Source: Chloroflexota bacterium (GTDB taxonomy: Bacteria; Chloroflexota; Anaerolineae; Promineifilales; Promineifilaceae). Taken from it: DNA of 12,803 nt. Shown in pieces: positions 7,816 to 12,803 of the stretch. The stretch lies in the NCBI GenBank assembly GCA_024278255.1, contig JAJRTP010000082.1, positions 1-12,803 of the forward strand, given 5' to 3'. The notes under the pieces were generated by a model. That model ran no database searches and had not been told where the DNA came from. It was given only the letters and a program-made list of their open reading frames with translations. Position 1 is the first letter of the stretch, and each line of letters begins with the position of its first letter. Both the position numbers and the translations under genes were made by a program.

Positions 7816-7852
7816 AGCTTAGTAAGCTGCGCCAACCGGAGTGGTTGACGCA
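7816..7852. promoter_or_regulatory. Two adjacent inverted repeats upstream of the sigma gene
   Basis: AGCTTAGTAAGCT (7816-7828) is a 6-bp palindrome around one base. Right after it TGCG-C-CAACC (7828-7837) pairs with GGTTG-A-CGCA (7843-7852) around GGAGT, with a single mismatch. They lie 63-99 nt before the sigma GTG and after the lipoprotein stop. They could be an operator, an RNA hairpin in the leader, or a processing/attenuation site between lipoprotein and sigma. No U-tract follows, so it is not a normal terminator. Confidence 0.4.
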
Positions 7853-7921
7853 ACATTTACTGCACTATTATCAAATTATTAAAAAGGCTCCCCCCTTGAT
7901 AACAACCTGATGGTGATTTAA

Positions 7922-8974
7922 CTAATCATCATCATTTTTGTTGTCATCATCGCCGTGGTCATCGCCACCGTCATCATCCCCGGAATCGTCATCGTTACCG
8001 TTGTCATGATCATCCCCGGAATCGTCGTCATTGTTGTTTTGACCTGAGTCATCGTTGATGTTGTCACTGTCATCGTCATTGTCGTCCTGGTCATCATTGC
8101 TGTTGTCCTGGTCGTCATTGCTGTTGCTGTGGTCATCACCATCGTTGCTGTTGCCGCTGTCATCGTTGGTATTGCTGTCATCGTTGGTATTGCTGTCATC
8201 ATTGGTGTTGCTGCTGTCATCGTTGCTGTTGCCGTTGTCGCCGACGTCGTTGCTGTTGCTGTGGTCGTCGCCATCATTGCTGCTGCCATCGTTGCTGTTG
8301 ACATCATCACCGACGTTGCTGTTGCCATTGTCGTCGTTCATGTTGTCGTCATCGCCGTCATGGTCGCAGTCGTTGGCGTTATCGTCGTCTTTGTTGGCGT
8401 TATGATCGTCGTCCGCGTTCATGTTGTCGTTGTCGTCGTTCATGTTGTCGTTGTCGTCGTTCATGTTGGCATTGTCGTCATTCATGTTGTCGTTGTCATC
8501 ATGATCGTCGTCGTCATCACAATCGCCAAAGTTGGCATTATCGTTGTCATCATTCATGTTGGCGGCATCGTCGTCTTTATTGGCGTTGTCGTCATCAGCC
8601 ATGTTGGCGTTGTCGTCATCGGCATTCATGTTGTCGGCGTCATCGTCCATGTTGGCGTTATCGTCATCAGCATTCATGTTGTCGGCGTCATCGTCCATGT
8701 TGGCGTTGTCGTCGTCAGCATTCATGTTGGCAGCGTCGTCTTTGTTGGCGTTGCTGTCGTCATCATTCATATTAGCGTCGCTGTCATCATCTGCGTTGGC
8801 GTTGCTTTGGGCGGCGCTGTCGTCTTTACTACCATCATCATCCTGGGCGACTACGGCCGTATCTTTGCCGGCTTCTACGGCCGTTTCTGCCGCAGCCGTA
8901 CAAGCCCCCAACAACAAAACAGCTATCATGGCCAATAACAATAAACTAAAGCGATTACGGATTGAAATTTTCAT
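7922..8974 (-). CDS. Asp/Asn-repeat surface lipoprotein
   Basis: A 350-residue protein starting at ATG 8974 behind a strong AAAGGAGAG site (8982-8988). It has a lipoprotein signal with lipobox LLGAC and lipidated C25. After about residue 45 it is nearly all Asp and Asn; by hand count about 124 of 350 residues are Asp. Two blocks can be told apart. Residues 57-213 use Ala, Met and Lys as spacers (NMNADDDNANM units). Residues 214-350 use Ser and Gly (GNSNDD, SNTNDD units). Two Cys occur in similar Asp clusters (C152, C203), and D202-D210 reads DCDHDGDDD, an isolated DxDxDG loop. No N-x-S/T sequon was found despite the Asn content. I recognise no family. It is likely disordered, strongly anionic and surface-held; cation binding or cell-surface spacing is possible. 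It shares composition with the tail of the neighbouring anti-sigma factor. Confidence 0.85.
   Translation of the reverse strand: MKISIRNRFSLLLLAMIAVLLLGACTAAAETAVEAGKDTAVVAQDDDGSKDDSAAQSNANADDDSDANMNDDDSNANKDDAANMNADDDNANMDDDADNMNADDDNANMDDDADNMNADDDNANMADDDNANKDDDAANMNDDNDNANFGDCDDDDDHDDNDNMNDDNANMNDDNDNMNDDNDNMNADDDHNANKDDDNANDCDHDGDDDNMNDDNGNSNVGDDVNSNDGSSNDGDDHSNSNDVGDNGNSNDDSSNTNDDSNTNDDSNTNDDSGNSNDGDDHSNSNDDQDNSNDDQDDNDDDSDNINDDSGQNNNDDDSGDDHDNGNDDDSGDDDGGDDHGDDDNKNDDD
8157..8210 (-). repeat. 18-nt tandem repeat in the lipoprotein gene
   Basis: Three 18-nt units (8157-8174 and 8175-8192 identical, 8193-8210 with two changes) encode SNTNDD repeats in the Ser-rich half of the lipoprotein. 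Confidence 0.85.
8601..8737 (-). repeat. 48-nt tandem repeat in the lipoprotein gene
   Basis: Two full 48-nt units (8601-8648 and 8649-8696) and most of a third (from 8697) differ at few positions. They encode the 16-residue unit NMNADDDNANMDDDAD. The high DNA identity indicates recent expansion, so copy number may vary between strains. Confidence 0.85.
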
Positions 8975-9149
8975 TTGAACTCTCCTTTATTTACACTACA
9001 CTTATCAATAAAATTTTTGTTGCCGCAATGTGATAAACCAATGATTGGCCTTACCCCACATCATGCGTTCTTGCTATCATAGTGAACTTGGGTATGAAAA
9101 AGTAACGGGTGGTAACAACTAATTTCACAACGGATTTGGAAATAAGCAG

Positions 9150-9878
9150 ATGGACAGATTTTTGGGAGCGGATTTTTTGGCAGAAGCAGGGTTGAATTTG
9201 CAGGCGGTATTTGACTGCGCGGCGCTGCCGGAAGCTGTTTTGCAACCCATGCGGGAAAGCGGCGTACCGGTGGAGGAATACGGCCGTCTCGTCCTGCTCG
9301 GTCATGGCGGGCGGCGGCTGTGGAACAGGTTGCAGACATTCGGCATGAAAACGGCCAATCCCGTAGACCATTACAGTCTGGCCATCACCCGCCAATATAT
9401 AGAACGCTATCTGAACAACGCCCCGCACCTGATTTTGTACCCGCTGACCAATTTCCTCGTTCCCCTGACCCAATTGGGCGAATTGGCCGGCTGGAGCCAG
9501 CCGGCGCCCATCGGCCTGGGCATCAATCCCACCTACGGCGTCTGGTTCGCCTACCGCGTCGCTTTTTTGGTAAGCGACAACCGATCACCGGCCACCGATT
9601 ACCGATTACCGGCCACCGACCACCCTTGCGCTTCCTGCGCCGATAAACCGTGTATCACCGCCTGCCCCGCTCACGCCGTCCGGCCGGACCCGCAGCAGTT
9701 TGACATTTTCACCTGCGTCCGGCGCCGGCTGGAAAGCAATTCGTCCTGTGCAGATCGCTGTCTGGCGCGGCTGGCCTGCCCCATCGCCCCGGAACACCGT
9801 TACAGTTTGGCCCAAATCCGGTATCATTACGGGCAATCGTTGATTACTATTCGAGAATATATAGAGGAGAGAGATTAG
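9150..9878 (+). CDS. QueG-like iron-sulfur (2[4Fe-4S]-type) protein
   Basis: A 242-residue soluble protein. The C-terminal third holds eight cysteines in ferredoxin-like spacing: C160-x2-C163-x4-C168-x3-C172-Pro, then C189, then C200-x3-C204-x5-C210-Pro. This fits two [4Fe-4S] clusters, although the x4 and x5 gaps are longer than the usual x2. The N-terminal part (PVDHYSLAITRQYI, GINPTYGVWFAYRVAFLV) resembles the cofactor-binding region of epoxyqueuosine reductase-type proteins. The protein is shorter than QueG (about 350-380 residues) and lacks its C-terminal HEAT-like part, so it is a relative rather than QueG itself; the substrate is unknown. Just before the first Cys is a duplicated heptapeptide, RSPATDY/RLPATDH, coded by a 21-nt tandem repeat. 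It is divergent from the lipoprotein gene (175-nt gap). ATG is preceded by a weak GGA site. Confidence 0.7.
   Translation: MDRFLGADFLAEAGLNLQAVFDCAALPEAVLQPMRESGVPVEEYGRLVLLGHGGRRLWNRLQTFGMKTANPVDHYSLAITRQYIERYLNNAPHLILYPLTNFLVPLTQLGELAGWSQPAPIGLGINPTYGVWFAYRVAFLVSDNRSPATDYRLPATDHPCASCADKPCITACPAHAVRPDPQQFDIFTCVRRRLESNSSCADRCLARLACPIAPEHRYSLAQIRYHYGQSLITIREYIEERD
9581..9622 (+). repeat. 21-nt tandem repeat inside the iron-sulfur protein gene
   Basis: Units 9581-9601 and 9602-9622 match at 18 of 21 bases (ccgatcaccggccaccgatta type) and keep frame, adding seven residues. The smaller core ccgatta also repeats. The sequence lies in a linker next to the Cys cluster and has the same build as the intergenic repeats of this window. 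Confidence 0.75.
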
Positions 9879-9884
9879 CGATAT

Positions 9885-9944
9885 ATCCACAGATTTCGCA
9901 GATTACACAGATTTTTAAGAGTTTCGTCTGCGAAATCTGTGGAT
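9885..9944. repeat. Perfect 18-bp inverted repeat (CACAGATT type)
   Basis: ATCCACAGATTTCGCAGA (9885-9902) and its exact reverse complement (9927-9944) flank a 24-nt loop that itself contains another acacagattt. Sequences of this CACAGATT/AATCTGTG type are dispersed intergenic repeats in many bacterial genomes (my recollection). It lies between the iron-sulfur gene stop (9878) and the TPR gene. No T run follows, though the RNA hairpin could still slow polymerase or protect RNA ends. Confidence 0.85.
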
Positions 9945-10020
9945 TGAATCATTTTCTAATCTCAAATCAAATTTGTCACAAAATCAAAAAACACCGCCTA
10001 AACCAAGATCAGCTCACAGT

Positions 10021-10965
10021 ATGAACAAGCGGGAACTGCGGGCCAGTTTGTATTTGCCTATTGCCATTATTCTGGGAATTTGGGTGATGGGGCTGCTGTT
10101 CTACATGGTGACGCCGGGGGATTTTAATACGGCCGTAGGCATAGCCGTCAGCGCCGCTCTCTTCCTTTACTTAGTGTATTGGACGCGAAACGCCCCGTCA
10201 CGCACCCGCATGATTGCCATATTACTGGCTGTGCCGGCGCTGGTAGGTATAACGATGGGCATGGTATACGGCCGTGCCAGCTACACCATCGGCGGCGTCA
10301 GCCTCACCATTCTCCTGCTCATCCTCTACCGCGCCCTCAGCACCCCCATCTCCTACCGCTTCGCCTACCGCCACTTCCAAAACGGCAACAATGAGGCAGC
10401 CCTGCATCTGATCAACCGGGCCATCGTCACCCGGCCCAACTACTGGGAATCCTACCAGCTAAAAGCCCTCATCTACCTTTCCCAGATGGATTTTGCCCGG
10501 GCCGAAGAAAGCGCCCGTGATGGGCTGGCCGTCAAGCCGGACGCCCCCTCCCTGCACAACACGTTGGGGCAAATTTACCTGGCCCAAACCAATTTCAGCG
10601 CCGCCCGCGACCAATTCCTCCACGCCGTAGAAGCAGACCCGGACAACGCCATCACCTGGTATTTTCTGGGATTGAGCCAATACCGGCTGGCAGATTTCCG
10701 GGACAGCGCCGAGTCCCTGACCGTGGCCATCAAAAACACCCTGCGCTACGTGGATTTTGAACTGCTGGCCCATTACTATCTGTGGCGCGACTTGCACGCA
10801 CTGGGAATGGACGATGAAGCGGCCCAGATACAGGAAAAATTACCCGAATTTGCCGACGGCCTGCCCATCCTGCAAGCCCAATTAGCCGAGCAAGCCGATT
10901 ACCCCCATGCGGAGATGATGCGGGCTGATCTGGCAAAGATTGAAAACGTGATGCGTGATACGTGA
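10021..10965 (+). CDS. Membrane-anchored tetratricopeptide repeat protein
   Basis: A 314-residue protein from ATG 10021. An in-frame TTG at 9973 would add 16 residues, but those codons (tca, aga, agt) differ from the gene body; neither start has a clear ribosome site. Four hydrophobic helices occur at about 10-30, 37-55, 62-83 and 88-105. Then come about four TPR units (about 112-242) with typical motifs such as NYWESYQLKALIYLSQMDFA and LHNTLGQIYLAQTNFSAA. A helical tail completes the protein. TPRs mediate protein-protein contacts, and the helices tether the array to the membrane, most likely on the cytoplasmic side. No enzyme motif is present and the partner is unknown. The final residues NVMRDT and the TGA stop are coded by the left arm of the GTGATACGT repeat at 10948-10989, so the native C-terminus may have been replaced by repeat sequence. 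Confidence 0.85.
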   Translation: MNKRELRASLYLPIAIILGIWVMGLLFYMVTPGDFNTAVGIAVSAALFLYLVYWTRNAPSRTRMIAILLAVPALVGITMGMVYGRASYTIGGVSLTILLLILYRALSTPISYRFAYRHFQNGNNEAALHLINRAIVTRPNYWESYQLKALIYLSQMDFARAEESARDGLAVKPDAPSLHNTLGQIYLAQTNFSAARDQFLHAVEADPDNAITWYFLGLSQYRLADFRDSAESLTVAIKNTLRYVDFELLAHYYLWRDLHALGMDDEAAQIQEKLPEFADGLPILQAQLAEQADYPHAEMMRADLAKIENVMRDT

Positions 10966-10989
10966 TGCGTCTTCACGTATCACGTATCA
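10948..10989. repeat. GTGATACGT inverted/tandem repeat overlapping the TPR stop codon
   Basis: CGTGATACGTGA (10954-10965) pairs exactly with TCACGTATCACG (10973-10984) around TGCGTCT. Extra gtgatgcgt and cgtatca units flank it, so it is tandem as well as inverted. The left arm contains the TGA stop of the TPR gene. No T run follows. Confidence 0.85.
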
Positions 10990-11022
10990 AAAACCATACC
11001 AATAAGAAGGAAGACACCATCT

Positions 11023-11730
11023 ATGAAACTTTACATGATCCGTCATGGCGAAAGCTATGTGAACTTAAAAGATTGGGCCGGCGGCAATGTGGATGCCGGT
11101 CTGACACCTTTGGGACAGGCGCAAGCAGCAGCGCTGGGCGAATGGCTGCCCAGTCACATCCCCCACATTGACGTCCTGTACGCCTCCACCATGCAGCGCG
11201 CCCAGGAAACGGCCGCCCCTGTCTCCCAAGCCTATAACATCCCCATCACCCTGGATAACCGGCTGCGAGAGATTGGCAATAATAAACTAACCGGCGATCC
11301 CTGGCCCAGCGACGGCCTGCCGGAATATGGCGACTTTTGGGGGAGTGAACAACCTTTTTCCACCATCACACCCGACTATCCCGAAGGTGAATCTCTGATG
11401 CACTTTCGTATCCGCATCGGCCAATTCATCGAAGAAATTCTGGTCAAACACCAGGGAGAAGTCGTGGTAACTGTCTGTCATGGCGGGGTTATTGAACTGA
11501 CATTCGACCATATGTTCAACATCGGCCCCTGGCGACGTGCCGAAGTGTGGAGTAAAAATACCGGCATCACTTTCTTCGAGTATGTAGAACACCCCCTGCG
11601 CGAATTGTGGCGGCTTTACTACCACAACCGGGTGGAACATTTGCATGACCTGCTTCAAACAGACGGCCGTGGCCCCGAAATTGACAGCCGGGAAAATCTG
11701 ACAGTAAGCAGTGACCAGGAATCAGTTTGA
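11023..11730 (+). CDS. Histidine phosphatase superfamily protein (phosphoglycerate mutase-like)
   Basis: A 235-residue cytoplasmic enzyme. The catalytic RHGE is at 7-10 (H8 takes the phosphate), R59 lies in MQRAQETA, the acidic E83 in LREIG, and the second catalytic His H153 in VCHGG. This is the full set for the branch 1 histidine phosphatases. These remove phosphate from small molecules or proteins, or act as cofactor-dependent mutases; the sequence does not fix the substrate. The C-terminus beyond about residue 205 is polar and probably flexible. The start is supported by AAGGAAG about 10 nt upstream. It lies between a TPR gene and a WS/DGAT gene on the same strand, with repeats in both gaps, so an operon is possible but not shown. 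Confidence 0.92.
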   Translation: MKLYMIRHGESYVNLKDWAGGNVDAGLTPLGQAQAAALGEWLPSHIPHIDVLYASTMQRAQETAAPVSQAYNIPITLDNRLREIGNNKLTGDPWPSDGLPEYGDFWGSEQPFSTITPDYPEGESLMHFRIRIGQFIEEILVKHQGEVVVTVCHGGVIELTFDHMFNIGPWRRAEVWSKNTGITFFEYVEHPLRELWRLYYHNRVEHLHDLLQTDGRGPEIDSRENLTVSSDQESV

Positions 11731-11772
11731 TGCAAAAATGTGGCTGGGTTATACTCTAAGCTGTGTAAAACA

Positions 11773-11804
11773 TCACCTTATCACCTTGTCACCAAGTCAC
11801 CTTG
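11773..11804. repeat. 8-nt tandem repeat TCACCTTR, four units
   Basis: Units tcacctta, tcaccttg, tcaccaag and tcaccttg lie head to tail (11773-11804), followed by tcaag. The third unit inverts part of the motif, so CTTGtcacCAAG can pair. The array ends 22 nt before the ATG of the WS/DGAT gene and 10 nt before its ribosome site, so it lies in the leader and could influence expression. Confidence 0.8.
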
Positions 11805-11826
11805 TCAAGCACAAAAGGAGCGAAAA

Positions 11827-12803
11827 ATGTCCAGAATAATGCCCCTATCCAATATTGATGCCGCCTGGCTGCACATGGATGATCCCACTAATCTCATGAT
11901 GGTCTCCGGCATTTTGACCTTTGAGGACCGGGTAGATTTTGACAGTCTCAAAACCATCCTGGAACACCGGCTGCTGACTTTTGATCGCTTTCGGATGCGG
12001 GTTGTGGAACCCAAAGTCCCGTTTCTGCCCACATATTGGGAAAAAGATCCCCTGTTTGACATCAACTCACACCTCCATTTAGTTGGACTACCGGAACCAG
12101 CCGGACAAAATGAACTGCAAGATATGGTCAGTGACTTGATAAGTACCCCACTCGATCCGAGCAAACCTTTATGGCAAATTCACGTCATAGACAATTATCA
12201 GGAAGGCGGCGCCCTCATTATACGCCTGCACCACAGCATTGCTGATGGTATGGCACTCGTCTTTGTGCTGCTTTCTATGACGGATATGACGCCCGACGCG
12301 CCCCTCCCGGAGGGCGAACCGGCTTACATGAAACAGTCTGGCCGCAGACGCCGCCATCTAATGAATGGCACGTTGAAGGCCGTACTCAAAAAGAACAAAG
12401 GCAACGTCAAAAAATTTGGGCGGGCTTACAAACGGTTTTTACACGAGTCATTGGAAGTGCTGGTAAACCCAACTCACGCTTTGGAGTTAACCTTTGACGG
12501 CACCGACCATGCTTATGCTGCCGGGCGGTTGATGCTGCGCAGTAATGACCCGCAAACCATCTTTAAGGGAGAGTTGGGCGTACCTAAACGGGCGGCCTGG
12601 TCACGGCCGTTACCCCTCAAAGATGTCAAAGCCATCAAAAAAGTGACCGGCGCCACCGTCAATGACATCCTGACCTCCGCCATGACGGGTGGATTGCGCC
12701 GCTACATGCTGGCGCGTGGTGATGCAGTAGACGGAATTAACTTCCGGGCCGGCATCCCCATCAATATGCGCTCGCCGGAAGAGATGGGCACGCTGGGCAA
12801 CAA
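11827..12803 (+). CDS. Wax ester synthase/diacylglycerol acyltransferase (WS/DGAT), 3' end outside window
   Basis: The frame is open from ATG 11827 to the window end, 325 codons plus 2 nt. AAGGAG at 11815-11820 is 6 nt before the ATG. The N-terminus (PLSNIDAAWLHMDDPTNLMM) is the usual WS/DGAT opening. The catalytic HHxxxDG is HHSIADG at 135-141. The second conserved block, ATVNDILTSAMTGGLRRYM, has N279-D280. The stretch PINMRSPEEMGTLGN near the window edge is the family's lGN region. The enzyme transfers acyl groups from acyl-CoA to fatty alcohols or diacylglycerol, making wax esters or triacylglycerol at the membrane. The family is usually about 450-500 residues, so roughly a third is missing here. 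An ACGGCCGT octamer lies in the coding region (12603-12610). Confidence 0.92.
   Translation, partial: MSRIMPLSNIDAAWLHMDDPTNLMMVSGILTFEDRVDFDSLKTILEHRLLTFDRFRMRVVEPKVPFLPTYWEKDPLFDINSHLHLVGLPEPAGQNELQDMVSDLISTPLDPSKPLWQIHVIDNYQEGGALIIRLHHSIADGMALVFVLLSMTDMTPDAPLPEGEPAYMKQSGRRRRHLMNGTLKAVLKKNKGNVKKFGRAYKRFLHESLEVLVNPTHALELTFDGTDHAYAAGRLMLRSNDPQTIFKGELGVPKRAAWSRPLPLKDVKAIKKVTGATVNDILTSAMTGGLRRYMLARGDAVDGINFRAGIPINMRSPEEMGTLGN

Larger units (their letters stand above)
3270..12610. repeat. Dispersed palindromic octamer ACGGCCGT (18 copies)
   Basis: By hand, exact copies start at 3270, 3552, 3696, 4745, 4822, 5256, 5823, 5865, 6492, 6538, 7007, 8853, 8877, 9280, 10129, 10268, 11663 and 12603. All lie inside genes, in different reading frames. 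In random sequence of this length about 0.2 copies are expected. Near-copies (GCGGCCGT, TCGGCCGT, CCGGCCGT) are also present. None occurs in 1-3269. Confidence 0.85.

Noticed and set aside
8365..8391. DxDxDG at residues 202-207 of the lipoprotein as a true dockerin/EF-hand calcium site
   Set aside because: A single match in a sequence that is mostly Asp is expected by chance; there are no flanking helices or paired loops.
8157..8737. CRISPR-like array
   Set aside because: Repeats are contiguous with no unique spacers, lie within an open reading frame and keep codon phase.
5955..8938. Long plus-strand Val/Ile-rich reading frames (5955-6185, 8129-8938)
   Set aside because: They are the reverse-strand readings of the GTC/GTT/ATC repeats that encode Asp/Asn. 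The minus-strand frames have ribosome sites, a lipobox and sigma/anti-sigma context.
9885..9944. Intrinsic terminator after the iron-sulfur gene
   Set aside because: The 18-bp arms are perfect but the loop is 24 nt and no T run follows on either strand.

Overview
The window looks like a chromosomal stretch from a member of the Chloroflexota (Anaerolineae/Caldilineae/Ardenticatenia-like). This is an inference from style: Thr-Pro-rich linkers in several exported proteins, an ECF sigma factor paired with a DUF5667/DUF5666-like anti-sigma, a WS/DGAT acyltransferase, and the palindromic octamer ACGGCCGT, which occurs 18 times by hand count from 3270 onward and never before it. No tRNA, rRNA, CRISPR array, transposase or phage gene is visible.

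Layout. (1) 1-2236, + strand: two tandem multicopper oxidase (laccase/CotA-like) genes. The first is cut by the window edge. The second is Tat-exported with a complete set of copper ligands but has a single in-frame TAG at codon 149. A strong intrinsic terminator (2265-2299) ends it. (2) 2322-3875, - strand: an exported kelch-type beta-propeller protein with a Thr-Pro linker and a C-terminal Ig-like domain. (3) 3876-4360: non-coding, with a candidate terminator and a palindrome. (4) 4361-8974, - strand, read from high to low coordinates: a lipoprotein made almost entirely of Asp/Asn repeats, an ECF sigma factor, its membrane anti-sigma factor (coupled by an ATGA overlap) whose predicted outside tail is also Asp/Asn-rich, and a GT-C/STT3-like membrane glycosyltransferase. 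(5) 9150-12803, + strand: a QueG-like iron-sulfur protein, a membrane TPR protein, a histidine phosphatase and the first 325 codons of a WS/DGAT acyltransferase.

The most unusual unit is the minus-strand cluster 4361-8974. A cell-surface Asp/Asn lipoprotein sits directly upstream of a sigma/anti-sigma switch whose predicted extracytoplasmic tail has the same composition. I propose a surface-sensing or surface-remodelling module in which the two acidic repeat tracts see the same ligand (for example divalent cations) or each other. That function is inference; the architecture is seen directly.

Several junctions carry small tandem or inverted repeats built from 6-9 nt units that differ in sequence from site to site (377-441, 9885-9944, 10948-10989, 11773-11804, and one inside a gene at 9581-9622). 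They resemble in design the short tandemly repeated repetitive sequences of filamentous cyanobacteria.
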